From: Rhizobium pisi
GTDB taxonomy: Bacteria > Pseudomonadota > Alphaproteobacteria > Rhizobiales > Rhizobiaceae
Assembly: GCF_003938655.1 (NCBI RefSeq)
Contig: NZ_RJJT01000029.1
Coordinates: 1-64,000 of the forward strand
Length of the DNA: 64,000 nucleotides
Direction of reading: 5' to 3'
How positions within the stretch are numbered: position 1 is the stretch's first letter; each line of letters starts with the position of its first letter. Under the pieces are notes generated by a model. The model had not been told where the DNA came from. It saw only the letters and a list, made by a program, of their open reading frames with translations, and did not search any database. This document shows positions 1-12,200 of this stretch, one piece after another. Position numbers and translations under genes: made by a program.

Positions 1-429
1 ATGAGTTCGCGAAAACCCAAGTAAGGTAGGCCAAACAGCGCAAGGCGTGACTGTCCCAAGATCATCTGCATCTCAGAAATCCGTTCTCTCAATGCTGGGC
101 GCGGCCTCTTTCATGCCACCTCCTGTCATTTCAGCTTTCATCGACCGCCTTCAGTACCCAACGCGAGATCTCCGCTCCCCATAAAAATATAGGGTCGGAT
201 CCGACGTCATCGGCCCTCACCTGTCAGCGCATTCTAGACGGCCGGAACAGGACCGCCTTGCGCCAGATCAATGAACGGCCATTCGAAATTGCGTGAATTC
301 ATTCTGGGAGGCGTCACCCGATCGCTGTTGACGCGCATTGAGACGCCCGCTCTTCTCTGTCACTGAAGTCTATCTCTGATGCGGCGTGCAATGCCGCTGG
401 GATCATTGGCCAAATCCGACGACGGAAGG
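1..429. other. Window edge, no confident gene
   Basis: No confident gene is seen here. On the minus strand an ATG at 114 has a very good ribosome-binding sequence (AGGAGG a few bases upstream), but the frame stops after 13 codons at 73-75. Directly after that stop, a second minus-strand frame (ATG at 71) stays open to the window edge and reads as protein-like sequence (LGQSRLALFGLPYLGF). This could be the start of a gene that lies mostly outside the window, possibly with a frameshift near 75. The rest, about 120-429, shows no coding pattern that I can support. Confidence 0.25.
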
Positions 430-1692
430 TCAAGCCAGGAGCAAACCGGCAATTCCGGCAAGGGTGGCAAAAACGCCGGCGATGGCGAGGCGGATCGCAT
501 AGCCGATGCTCCCCATGCTTGCTGCAAGAACGGTCTTTGCGAGGAGATTGGCAAAGGCCGCGACGGCGATGGCGTGGGCGGCCGCTTCCGCCGGCACCTG
601 TGCGCTCGGCAGTTTCGCAACGACAAGCGTTATCGCATCGAGGTCGCCCAGTCCCGTGATGAAAGCAAGGGCAATCAGCGACTGGGTTCCGAAGACGATC
701 ATGGTCATTTTTGTCAGGATCATCACGACAGCAAGAACAAGCGCGAAACGCAGCACGACCATCACCTCAAGCGGGTTTCGCGGTGAAAAATCGGCGCCGT
801 CGTCGGCGCGCCGCAACGACGCGGCAAGGCCGGCTCCGACGGCAAAGACCACCGCGGCAGCAGCGAGTGATGGAGCCAGCTCCCTGAAAACCGCCGGTGC
901 AATGACGCCGCAAATCAAAAGCACGCGGACAAGCGAAACCGCTCCGGCCAGCATGGCTCCCGCTGAAAGAAGTGGCGAGATCGCAGGCATTTGCGTCGAC
1001 TGGCGAGCAAAGGAAAGCGTCAAGGCGGTCGACGAGACGATGCCGCCACTTGCCCCGGTCAGCAGTATTCCGGCGCGAGCGCCGCTGAGTCTGATCAGGA
1101 TGTAACCGGCAAACGAGACACCTCCCACCAGGATCGTCATCATCCAAAGCTCGAAGGGATTGATCAGTTGCCAGCGATCGATCGGCTCGTTGGGAAGGAT
1201 CGGCAGGATAACAACCGTCATCGTCAGCAGAATCAAGGCGGCTCTGAGTTCGAGCCAGGTCAATCGCCGAAGAAATCCATGCAACGGTTCCCGTGCGGCG
1301 AGAAGGACCGTGACGGCAACAGCGCTTGCCGCCGTTACCGTCATATCCGCAACCACGGCGGCATACCCGAGCGCAAAGACCATGATTGCCGCGATAGCCC
1401 CGGTGGCGCTGTAATCCTCTTCCCGCGCAGCCTGCAAACGGCTGAACAGGAGGACGGTGATGCAGAAGAACCCAAAGATGGCCGTCGGCAGAACCGGCCC
1501 GATCACCGGCTGCAGGAAACCGCAGAAACCCCCGAGAAAACTGGACAGGCCATAGGTGCGGATGCCCGCCACCCTCTTGCCTGCGGCGGCGTCGCGATCC
1601 TGCCAGCCGCGCTCTATGCCGACCAGGATACCGATCGCAAGCGCAAGACTGAGACGCTGGAATGCTTCTGTCGTCACCAAAGATATCATCAT
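430..1692 (-). CDS. MgtC/SapB-DUF4010 family integral membrane protein
   Basis: This 420-residue protein is nearly all hydrophobic helices, so it sits in the inner membrane. The N-terminal part carries the MgtC/SapB-type signature (GILVGIERGW at about residues 20-30, followed by an RTYGL segment). The C-terminal half matches the DUF4010 type, with a glycine/serine-rich GASGGIVSSTALTL stretch near residue 215. The function of this fused family is not established; MgtC itself is linked to magnesium limitation and to control of the F-ATPase, but that role cannot be carried over here. Two ATGs are adjacent at 1692 and 1689 and neither has a strong ribosome-binding site. The gene stands alone. Confidence 0.8.
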   Translation of the reverse strand: MMISLVTTEAFQRLSLALAIGILVGIERGWQDRDAAAGKRVAGIRTYGLSSFLGGFCGFLQPVIGPVLPTAIFGFFCITVLLFSRLQAAREEDYSATGAIAAIMVFALGYAAVVADMTVTAASAVAVTVLLAAREPLHGFLRRLTWLELRAALILLTMTVVILPILPNEPIDRWQLINPFELWMMTILVGGVSFAGYILIRLSGARAGILLTGASGGIVSSTALTLSFARQSTQMPAISPLLSAGAMLAGAVSLVRVLLICGVIAPAVFRELAPSLAAAAVVFAVGAGLAASLRRADDGADFSPRNPLEVMVVLRFALVLAVVMILTKMTMIVFGTQSLIALAFITGLGDLDAITLVVAKLPSAQVPAEAAAHAIAVAAFANLLAKTVLAASMGSIGYAIRLAIAGVFATLAGIAGLLLA

Positions 1693-2051
1693 TCGATGGT
1701 CCGGAACTGGTGGGCTGCTCCATCGCTTAGAGCGCCCTCGCCGTCTAAGTCTTGGCCATTGATCCGCAGCTGTCGTTCGGCGGCGTTCGGACAGGGTGGG
1801 ACAATCGTCGTCATGGTCTTCCGGCTCCGCACCGATTTCACTTCAATATATTGCAATATGACCTACACCGGCCACTGCCTTGCGAAAGATCAACCCAGGC
1901 CGCGGCGGTAACGAACTGGCAGATCAGAATGGACGGAACCCCGTCTTTTCCGCCGGGCAAAACGACGTGGAACCTTTGAGCACTTGGGACATTGCCTCCC
2001 TGCAGCCAGGCGCTCCGAATTGTGTCGCCTGCATCATAGGAGGATTTCATC
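1693..2051. other. Intergenic region between divergent genes
   Basis: These 359 bases separate the minus-strand MgtC/DUF4010 gene from the plus-strand YidB-like gene and must hold both promoters. A clear ribosome-binding site (AGGAGG at 2039-2044) precedes the downstream ATG. I tested the GGAAC motifs here for an EcfG promoter; none has a CGTT at the right distance. Nothing else is recognisable. Confidence 0.4.
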
Positions 2052-2552
2052 ATGATGAGCGGTCCATTAAAGGCGCTTCTCGCCGTTCTTGCTGTTGCCG
2101 GCTATCAGAACAGAGACAAGATCGGGGAACTCCTGCGAGGTCTCCAGAACCCTCAGCAGCCGGGCGGGCTTGGCGGGGCTGCCGGTTCGGGCGGTCTCGG
2201 CGACCTTCTCGGAGGGTTGACGTCAGGCAGCATCGTCAGCGGCGGCCTTGGCGATCTCCTCAAGACATTTCAACAGAATGGTCACGGCGACAAGATGGAG
2301 TCGTGGGTGAGGCCCGGCCAGAATGCCGATATCAATGACGGCCAGCTCGCGGAAGCGTTAGGTCCTGACGTTCTCAACGAGATCGCCGGGAAGACCGGCC
2401 TTTCGCATCAGGAGATTCTCGGGCGACTGAGCCGCGATCTTCCCAAGGCGGTCGACGACCTGACCCCGAATGGAAAGGTGCCGAGTGCCGAAGACGATGT
2501 TTTGTCCTCCGCGAACCAATCAACCGGCTCCCCTCGCCCGGGCATGGTCTGA
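2052..2552 (+). CDS. YidB family (DUF937-like) protein
   Basis: The 166-residue product has a glycine-rich N-terminal half (GGLGGAAGSGGLGDLLGGL, residues about 39-57) and a C-terminal half with WVRPGQNADI and the EIAGKTGLSHQEILGRLSRDLPK-type helix (about 112-136) typical of the YidB family. The role of the family is unknown. No real signal peptide is evident. The start is supported by an AGGAGG site 8 bases upstream. The last 30 residues are polar and probably disordered. Confidence 0.75.
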   Translation: MMSGPLKALLAVLAVAGYQNRDKIGELLRGLQNPQQPGGLGGAAGSGGLGDLLGGLTSGSIVSGGLGDLLKTFQQNGHGDKMESWVRPGQNADINDGQLAEALGPDVLNEIAGKTGLSHQEILGRLSRDLPKAVDDLTPNGKVPSAEDDVLSSANQSTGSPRPGMV

Positions 2553-2610
2553 TACCGGGACGACTCGCGGGCGGCGCAGCAAAACAACCGTCCGAATGGA
2601 ATCCCGTCGG

Positions 2611-4043
2611 CTAGTTTATTGCCTCGGTTACGAGCTTCGTATTGAAGTAGGCCTCCATGGCTTCGCTGCCGCCTTCCGACCCGTAACCCGACTCTTTCAT
2701 GCCGCCGAAGGGCAGCTCCGGCAGCGCCAGTCCATGATGATTGATTGACAGCATGCCGCTTTCGATGTCGCGGGCAAGGTCGGCGCTCGTCTTCGCGGAC
2801 GTCGTGTAGGCATATGCCGCCAGCCCGTATGGCAGGCGGTTGGCTTCCGCAACGGCAGAACCGTAGTCCGAAAACGCACTGACGATCGCCATGGGACCGA
2901 AGGGTTCTTCGTTCAGCAAGCGCGCATCTCGTGGAACGTCCACAAGAACCGTCGGCTGGAAGAAATTGCCGAGATTGCCGATCCTTTTGCCGCCGGTTGC
3001 GATCTTCGCGCCGCGCATGACCGCATCAGCCGTCAGCGCTTCCATGGCTTCGACCCTTCGCGGGTTGGCCAGCGGCCGGTTATGCCGTCGCTCAATCCAT
3101 CGCCGACAGTGACTGCCTCTGCCGCCTTGACAAAGCCGTCGAGGAATTTTTCAAAGACGCGTTCCTGGATGAGGAAACGTGTTGGCGCCACGCAGATCTG
3201 GCCGGCATTTCGAAATTTCGCAGCGGCCAATATCCTGACCGCAAGATCGATATCCGCATCATCGAAAACGAGAGCCGGCGCATGGCCGCCGAGCTCCATC
3301 GTGACGCGCTTCATATGGGCGCCGGCGAGCGAAGCCAGATGCTTTCCGACGGCGGTCGATCCCGTGAAGGAGATCTTGCGGATAACAGGGTGCGGGATGA
3401 GGTGACCGGAAATATCGGCCGGAATTCCGAAAACCAGATTGAGGACGCCCGCCGGCAGGCCGGCGTCAGCAAAGGCGCGAACAAGTTCGGCGCAGCTTGC
3501 CGGCGTCTCCTCCGGCCCCTTCAAGATGATCGAGCAGCCGGCCGCAAGAGCTGCCGAGACTTTCCGTACCGCCTGATTTAGTGGGAAATTCCAGGGACTG
3601 AAGGCCGCCACCGGGCCGACAGGCTCCTTGACCACCATTTGCCTGACATTGGTTGCTCTCGGTGGGATCAGGCGGCCATAGGCACGGCGAGCCTCTTCGG
3701 CAAACCAGTCGATGATGTCGGCAGCACCCATCGTTTCCGCTTTGGATTCAGCAAGCGGCTTGCCCTGCTCCAATGTCATCAGTCTCGAAATTTCGGCAGT
3801 GCGGCCGCGCAGGATCTCGGCGGCGAGGCGCATAAGCTTTGCCCTGTCGAACGCACTGACTTGCCGCCATCGTTCGAACCCTGCGGCGGCTGCCGAAAGC
3901 GCTTCGTCGAGATCATTCCCGCCGGCATTTGAAACGCGGCCGATGACCTCACCCGAAGCGGGATTGACGATGGACAGGTGCGCGTTCGACCCGTCCCGCC
4001 AGAGGCCATCAATGAAAAGCTGGGTATCCGGATAAGCCGACAT
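2611..4043 (-). pseudogene. NAD(P)-dependent succinate-semialdehyde dehydrogenase-like, frameshifted
   Basis: The two frames together cover a complete aldehyde dehydrogenase of about 477 residues. The 5' frame (4043 down to 3033) carries the NAD-binding domain (FSPWNFPLNQ), the general base glutamate in TMELGGHAP and the catalytic cysteine in NAGQICVAPTRF. The 3' frame (to 2611) has the FFQPTVLVDVP, NEEPFGPMA and PFGGMKESGYG segments. The break is at about 3082: relatives read GIT-M-GPLANP, whereas here the sequence after ATAACC lacks one base (or four). The truncated product would keep the active residues but lose the C-terminal 140 residues. Closest to GabD-type enzymes; expected reaction is oxidation of a short semialdehyde to its acid. 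It is the last gene of the minus-strand catabolic run. Confidence 0.8.
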
Positions 4044-4061
4044 ATCGCTCTTCCATTGCTG

Positions 4062-5654
<1,593 letters not shown>

Positions 5655-5671
5655 GTCGTCGAATCCCTTGC

Positions 5672-7054
5672 TCAGTAGAGGCCGGTCGCCCTGGCCCAGG
5701 TGTAGGTGTCATCCAATGCACGGGTGGAGCGATCGAACAAGTCGTTGATCTGCGCCTCGGTGATGATGAGCGGCGGGCAAAGCGAGTAGTTGTCGCCAAG
5801 GGCGCGCGTGATGACGCCATGGACCTGGGCCTGCTTGCCCGCGTGAATCGCAATGCCGTCCGCCGGCTTGAACTGCTCTTTCGTTTCCTTGTTGCGAACC
5901 AGTTCAAGGGTCCCGATGAGACCGCGACCGCGAGCGTTTCCGACAAGCGGATGGTCGCCAAGTTCGTTCAATCGCCGCTGGAATACCGGGGCGACGTCCC
6001 TGACGTGGCCGACAATGTCGCGCTCCTCGTAGATTTTCAAAGTTTCCAAAGCGACGGCGGTCGCAACAGGATGGCCGCTATAGGTGAAACCATGTCCGAA
6101 TGTTCCGATTTTCTCGCTTTCGGCAACGACTGCGGAATGGATCTTTTCGTTGATCATCAATGCGGATATCGGCTGATAGGCGGCCGAAAGCTGCTTTGCC
6201 ATGACGATCATATCCGGCTGAAGCCCGAAGCTCTCGGAGCCGAACATCGTGCCAAGCCTGCCGAAGCCGCAAATGACTTCGTCGGCGATCAGCAGCACGT
6301 CGTATTTTCTGAGGATTGCCTGGATCTTCTCGTAATAGGTCGGCGGCGGAACGATGCAGCCGCCGGATGCCATCAGCGGCTCGGCGAAAAATGCACCGAT
6401 GGTTTCAGGTCCCTCGGTGAGGATCATCTGTTCAAGCGAATCGGCACAGCGCGTCGCGAATTCTTCCTCCGTTTCGCCCGGGCGGCCGTAGCGATAAAAT
6501 TCGGGGCAATCCGTATGCAGCACGCGGTCAATGGGCAGATCGAAATCGCGATGGTTGTTGGGAAGTCCCGTCAGGCTGGCCGAAGCGATCGTCACGCCGT
6601 GATAGGCCCGCATACGTGATATGATCTTCTTCTTTTCCGGCTTGCCGATGGCGTTGTGATAATACCAGACAAGCTTCATGGCCGTGTCGTTGGCCTCGGA
6701 ACCCGAATTGGCGAAGAACACCTTCGACATGGGCACCGGTGAAAGCTGGATGAGCCGGTCGGCAAGCTCGACCGCGGTCTCATGCGTCTTGCCGCCGAAG
6801 CTGTGATAGAAGGGCAATTCCTTCATCTGGCGGGTTGCCGCGTCTACCAGCCGCTGTTCGCTGAAACCCAGCGACGCACAAAACAGCCCGCCAAGCCCCT
6901 CGATGTATTTATTGCCGTCGCTGTCGATGATGTGGATCCCCTCACCCCTGGCGATCACCAGAGGGCCGTCCTTCAAATGCTGCGAGGCATTTGTATAGGG
7001 ATGAAGAACGAAGGCGGCGTCGCGGGATTCGAGCGAGTTGAGAAGGATGGTCAC
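5672..7054 (-). CDS. Class III (omega) aminotransferase, PLP-dependent
   Basis: This is a full-length 460-residue fold-type I transaminase. NSGSEAND (116-123) binds the cofactor phosphate, ADEVICGFGR (257-266) holds the aspartate that pairs with the pyridine nitrogen, and Lys287 in MAKQLSAAY forms the internal aldimine. Sequence style is that of the putrescine/beta-alanine/GABA-pyruvate transaminases (SpuC-like group). In this operon it would convert an omega-amino acid or diamine to a semialdehyde for the neighbouring dehydrogenase. The exact substrate cannot be read from the sequence. The frame is intact although the neighbours on both outer sides of the operon are broken. Confidence 0.88.
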   Translation of the reverse strand: MTILLNSLESRDAAFVLHPYTNASQHLKDGPLVIARGEGIHIIDSDGNKYIEGLGGLFCASLGFSEQRLVDAATRQMKELPFYHSFGGKTHETAVELADRLIQLSPVPMSKVFFANSGSEANDTAMKLVWYYHNAIGKPEKKKIISRMRAYHGVTIASASLTGLPNNHRDFDLPIDRVLHTDCPEFYRYGRPGETEEEFATRCADSLEQMILTEGPETIGAFFAEPLMASGGCIVPPPTYYEKIQAILRKYDVLLIADEVICGFGRLGTMFGSESFGLQPDMIVMAKQLSAAYQPISALMINEKIHSAVVAESEKIGTFGHGFTYSGHPVATAVALETLKIYEERDIVGHVRDVAPVFQRRLNELGDHPLVGNARGRGLIGTLELVRNKETKEQFKPADGIAIHAGKQAQVHGVITRALGDNYSLCPPLIITEAQINDLFDRSTRALDDTYTWARATGLY

Positions 7055-7168
7055 AGTGGTTCTCCAAATGATAGGTGTGTTTCGATGGCGACGCTGGGCC
7101 GGTCAGCCGGCGCGACCTCTCGGTACGCCGGCTGCCAATCGCTGCCGAAATGGGAGTCTGCCGCTTGA

Positions 7169-8011
7169 TCAATCAAGCTTCGTCTTCATCCACTTCTCAG
7201 CTAGCTTATTGATCGTGCCGTCCGCTTCGGCCGCGTCGATCGCGGCATCAAACATCGACTTCAAGACGGTGTCGTCCTTGCGAAGGCCAGCCGCGATGCC
7301 CTGCCCGAAAACCCCGCCCTTGAAGGTCGGACCCGCGATCTTGTAATCCTTGAAGTCTTCCTTGCCGAGCGTTGCATTCAATGACGTCTTCTGGGCAACG
7401 GCGGCATCGATGCGACCGGCCTGGAGGTCCAGATCATGCTGTTCGACGGTCTTGTATTCCCTGGTATCGACGACGCCCTTGAAATAGGCATCGAGAAACG
7501 CAGTGTTCGCCGTCGAGACCTGGGCGCCCACGGCCTTGCTTTCAGGGCGTCCCGAAGCGGCTGCAATTCCTGCTCGACCTTCGCCTTGTCGCCGGCGAGA
7601 TCGACCGTCGTTCCCGTTCCCGGCAGGTCTGCGAGAGGACCTGATTTATCGACCATGAAGGCGGCCGCGGTCGGGGCATAGGGCTTGCTGAACGAAGATG
7701 ACGGCGAGACGCTTCTCGGTAACGATCATCGAAGCCATGATGGCGTCGAACTTCTTTGCATTGAGCGATGGAATGAGCCCGTCCCAATCCTGGGCGACGA
7801 TGGTGCATTTGATCTTCATGCGAGCGCAAAGGTCGTTGGCAAGATCGATCTCGAACCCTGCGAGCTTGCCGTCTGGGCCGGTAAAATTCCAAGGCTCGTA
7901 TGCGCCCTCGGTTGCAATGGTGATCTCCCTCGGTTTCGTCTCTGCGACGGCAGCGCCAGCCGACAGGACGCCAAGCAGAGCGGACGTCAGCAAAAGTTTT
8001 GATACTTGCAT
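7169..8011 (-). pseudogene. Polar amino-acid/opine-type ABC substrate-binding protein, two frameshifts
   Basis: The product begins MQVSKLLLTSALLGVLSAG, a good signal peptide, with GGGGAA-type ribosome-binding sequence before the ATG at 8011. The family-3 binding-protein core follows (ATEGAYEPWNF, GFEIDLANDLC, DWDGLIPSLNAKKFDAIMASM, TEKRLAVI). At about 7693-7696 the sequence has TTCG where relatives have a three-base Asp codon, a +1 shift. At about 7539 a G is missing in the LKGKAVGAQ region, a -1 shift. The C-terminal frame (from 7531) is therefore back in the original frame, but a stop at 7646 intervenes. It resembles lysine/arginine/ornithine and nopaline/octopine binding proteins. As it stands it cannot make a full protein. 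Confidence 0.82.
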
Positions 8012-8089
8012 TTGGTATTCCCCTTTTTGTCGCGCCCTGCCCCTTTTCCAAAGGCAGGCTGTGGCAGACTCCACGCGTCCAGCGATTTG

Positions 8090-8545
8090 CTAGGACGCGC
8101 GAACCTTGATTGCCTCTGCCGTCAGGCAGAGGAGTTCGAATAAGACCTGAGCGGCAATCTGCGCCGTGTTCGAGGTTGGATCGTATTGCGGAGCGATCTC
8201 GACGACGTCGCCGCCGACGATGTTCAAACCTGCAAGTCCGCGCAGAATTCCAAGTGCCTGGCTGATGTCAGCCCACCGACCTCAGGCGTGCCAGTGCCGG
8301 GCGCAAATGCCGGATCAAGAGAATCGACATCGAAGCTGACGTAGGTCGGACCCGATCCGACGATTTCTCTCGCCTTTGCGATCGCGCCCCTTATGCCAAG
8401 GTCGCCAATTTCTTCCGCGTGGATGACGGTCATGCCGGACGCATAGGAGAATTCCCACAGATACTCGGAATTCCCCCGAATTCCGATCTGGATTGTACGC
8501 CTGGGGTCAAGCACGCCATCCAGAACCGCCTGGCGGAACGGATGC
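8090..8545 (-). pseudogene. Agmatinase/guanidinobutyrase-type ureohydrolase, C-terminal fragment
   Basis: Minus-strand remnant of a ureohydrolase. It begins abruptly near 8541 at PFRQAVLDGVLDP and continues with IQIGIRG, FDVDSLDPAFAPGTGTPEVGG, which carries the manganese-binding aspartates (DVDSLDP), and ends at VRAS and a stop at 8090. About the first 150 or more residues, with the first metal-binding half, are missing. There is also a frameshift near 8263: one C is lost after TSA, so the last 55 residues (LGILRGLAGLN to the stop) lie in another frame. The family hydrolyses guanidino compounds to urea plus an amine or amino acid, which fits the aminotransferase and dehydrogenase downstream. 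Confidence 0.8.
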
Positions 8546-9051
8546 GCGAGCATATCGGCATGGTGTTTCAGAGTTTTAACCTGTGGTCGCACATGACGAT
8601 CCTGGAAAACCTGATCGAAGCGCCGGTGCATGTACAGAAACGTGACCGTGCGGAATGCATTGCAGAGGCCGAAGCTCTGCTTGAACGGGTCGGTATCGCC
8701 GACAAGCGAAATTTCTATCCCGCGCACCTCTCCGGAGGGCAGCAGCAGCGCGCTGCGATCGCGCGCGCGCTCGCGCAGCGTCCGAAGGTCATCCTGTTTG
8801 ACGAGCCGACCTCCGCCCTCGATCCCGAACTCGTCGGTGAAGTGCTCAAGGTGATGCGCTCGCTTGCTGAAGAAGGTCGCACCATGCTTGTTGTGACGCA
8901 CGAGATGGCGTTTGCGCGCGACGTTTCCAATAAAGTGGTGTTTCTCCACAAGGGTGTCATCGAAGAAACCGGCGCACCTGCCGAGCTTTTCACGCAGCCG
9001 AAGTCCGAACGATTTCCGCAGTTTCTGTCGGGACGAGGCGACGTCGTTTAA
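8545..9051 (+). pseudogene. Polar amino-acid ABC transporter ATPase, N-terminally truncated
   Basis: The open frame carries the last two thirds of a HisP/OccP-type ATPase: Q-loop IGMVFQSFNLWSHMT, signature LSGGQQQRAAIARAL, Walker B VILFDEPTSALD, switch histidine VVTHEMAFARD. The first 60-80 residues with the Walker A nucleotide loop are absent; the homology starts at about 8545, exactly where the ureohydrolase fragment on the other strand stops. Without Walker A the product cannot bind ATP normally. In relatives, this gene follows two permease genes; none is present here. It is most simply a deletion remnant of the transporter served by the binding protein at 7169-8011. Confidence 0.82.
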
Positions 9052-9222
9052 CGTTCGCTCCAGATCTTGTTCAGGCCTGGCATTCAAAGCTGACACGTCG
9101 GTCGCCGCTCGTTTAGTGCTTGCGGGCCTGAGGCAGCAGGTTCATGCTTGTCTTCTGTATTGAAGCCCGCTGATAGCGGCTGAATAGCCGGAGCAAAGTG
9201 GGCTTTTCGTGAGACGCGTGCG

Positions 9223-12200
9223 ATGGAGTGCGCCGGCTGCGGTTTCGATATTCAAAGCGGTTTTGCTTTCTGTCCGCGATGCGGCGCAAGGCAACCGCTC
9301 TCTTGCGCCGCCTGCGGCTTCGCGTGCCAACCCGATTTTGCCTTCTGCCCCCGATGCGGCGCGCCGCTTTCCGGCAAAGTGCAATCCGCATTGAAGCCGA
9401 ATGCCGAGCCGGCGGTAACGGATAAATCAGACAGCGATGCCGACCGGCGGCCGGTCACCGTGCTCTTTGCCGATCTCTGCGGCTTCACCACCCTGAGCGA
9501 GCAGATCGACCCCGAAGTCATGCGTGTGCTTCAAAACGAGTTGTTTGAAGAAATGACCCAGGCGGTCGAGACTTATGGAGGCTTCGTCGACAAGTTCGTC
9601 GGCGATGCGCTGCTGGCGTTGTTCGGTGCGCCTGTCGCGCATGAGGACGATCCGATTCGCGCGCTTAACGCCGCACTCGATATGATCGATCGGGCCACGA
9701 AGGTCGGCACGCGCTGGCATTCACGCGCCGGTGTGCCGCTGCGTCTGCACATCGGCATCAACAGCGGCCCTGTCGTCACCGGCGGTTTCGGTGCGATCAG
9801 CACAAAATCCTATTCCGTGACCGGAGACACCGTGAACACGGCGCAGCGCTTGCAATCCATGGCCGGCGAAAACGACATCCTCGTCGGACCGCTGACCTAT
9901 CGCCTCACCCGCCATGCCTTCGCCTTCGACAGCCTCGGCGCGCAGACATTGCGCGGCAAAAGCGGAAACGTCCATGTCCATCGCCTGACGGGCCTCCTGG
10001 AAGCGCCGCATACGGCGCGTGGACTCGAAGGATTCGGCCTGCAAGCGCCGATGATCGGACGGGATGCTGAGCTGTCGCGGTTGCTGACATGCCTCGATCT
10101 TGCCTGCGGCGGTGCTGCACAGCTTGTCCGCCTGATCGGCGAAGCGGGTATCGGCAAGTCGCGGCTGGTGAAAGAATTCGTCGCAATCGCCGCCAATACC
10201 GCCCGTTTCCAGGGACTGGCCATCCGCCAGGCCACCTGCTCTCCCCTCGGCGAACAATCCTACGGCACGCTTGCTGCGGTCGTGCGTAGCGCCTACGGCA
10301 TCGGCGAGCGGGACGATCCCGAAAGGACACGGCACCTGCTGGCAACGGGGTTCCGCGCCCTTGATCTCACACCGGAGGACGTCGACGGGTTGTTGCCGCT
10401 GTTTCTACACGTCCTCGGCTTCGGCGACCCTGACGGCGCGTTGCGGCACATCGAACCGGAGCAGTTGCGGCGACAGATCTTCTATGCGGTCCGCACCGTC
10501 TTCGAGCGGCGGCTGGGGCAAGGTCCTCTGCTGCTTGTTATCGAGGACCTGCATTGGGCGGACGCCGCCTCGCTGGAAGTGCTTCGCTTCATGATGGATC
10601 GGCTGGAGCGCAGCCGGTTGATGATGCTCGTGGTCTACCGGCCGACATCGAAGACCGACCCGCTGAATTCCAATCGTGTCAATGTCACCGTGCAACGTCT
10701 TGACCCACTCTTTGCAGCCGATGGGCAGAAGCTGCTTGCCGCCTTTTTCGGCGAGGCTCACGGCAAGCTGCCGGTCACGATGCGCAAGCGCATCCTCGAT
10801 CGCGCCGGCGGCAACCCGCTTTTCATCGAAGAAATCCTTCGGGGACTGATCGACATGGGCACGTTGCACCATGATGGTCAGCACTGGCACGTGGCGGCCG
10901 AAGACACCGTTGTCGATATCCCGGTCAATCTGCAGGCCCTGCTGCTTGCCCGTGTCGATCGTCTGCCGCAGGAGATAAGACGGTTGGCGCAGGAGGCAGC
11001 GGTGGTCGGCCCGAAGTTCGATACCGCCCTCCTGCGCACTGTCGCCACCGATCCGGCCGGCATCGATGCCGCATTGGATTACCTTTGCGATGCCAATATC
11101 ATCGAGGAATTGCGCGGCCCCGATGCCGTCGTGTCGCCGGGCTATCGCTTCAGCCAGACGCTGATGCATGACGTCGTCTACCACAATCTCCTGCTCCAAC
11201 GGCGGATGGAGCTTCATCGACGGATCGGCCAGGTTCTGGAACGCCAGTATGGCGCGTCGCCCGACCGGCTCGAGCATCTGGCGTTGCTCGGCCATCACTT
11301 CAGCCTGACCACCGAAAAGGCCAAAGGAGCCGCTTACCTGATGGCTGCAGGCGACCTGGCGCGCAAGACCTACGCCAATGACGATGCGATGCGCCTTTAC
11401 CGTCAGGCGCTTGCGGCCTTCGCAAACGAGGCGGAGGTGACGCCGGAGCAACTGGCGCTCCTGGAGCGTCTTGCCGATCTATGCGGCCCGGCCGGTCTGC
11501 GAGATGCTGCCCTGAACCACTACCAGCGCGCGCTTGCGATCCAGCGCACCAGGGACGACCCTATCGCCGCGGCGAGGATACTGCGAAAGATCGGCCGCCT
11601 GCACCTCGATGCAGGGCGCCGCGATCAAGCGGAGACACATTGCGCCGAAGCCGAAGCGATGATCGCGACGATAGATGCGCCGATCGAACATGCGCATCTC
11701 CTGCAGGAGCGCGGCCATCTGGCTTTTCGCATGGGGGATCAGGCCGCGGCCGCCGAGTGGGCGACGCTGGCGCTGCAACGTCTGCAAACGCTCCCGATCG
11801 ACGGGACGACCGAGGCTGGACGGGAGGCGGCGCGAGCGATGGCGGAGGCGCTAAATACCAAGGGTGTAGCACTTGCGCGGCTCGGACGTCGCCGCGATGC
11901 CGTGCAGGAAGTGGAACACAGCCTCTCGGTCGCCGAAAAGGCCGATCTGCAAAGTGCCGCCTGTCGCGCCTATTCCAATCTCGGCGTTCTCTACACGATC
12001 GTCGACCCGGCCAATGCCATCAGGATCTGCCGGCGCGGGCTGGAGGTGGCGACCCGCATCGGCGATCTCGGCTTCCAGGCGCGCCTTCTTGCCAATCTCG
12101 CAGTCGCCTGCTGCACTTTCACCGATCGCTGTGCTGCAGAGGGTGTACCGGCGGCGGAAAGGGCCATCGAAATCGACAGGGCGCTCGATCAGCGCGATCA

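Noticed and set aside
506..1105. A long plus-strand frame opposite the MgtC/DUF4010 gene
   Set aside because: The product has the repeated Ala/Thr/Ser composition of antisense frames in GC-rich DNA and no domain. The minus-strand gene has clear membrane-protein features.
1971..2000. EcfG promoter before the YidB-like gene
   Set aside because: GGAAC is present, but no CGTT follows at 16-17 bases.
8224..9096. A 290-codon minus-strand open frame across the ureohydrolase and ABC ATPase remnants
   Set aside because: Only its C-terminal part (after about 8541) is ureohydrolase. The rest is antisense to the ABC ATPase motifs, which are in the plus strand. It is a chance fusion created by the deletion.
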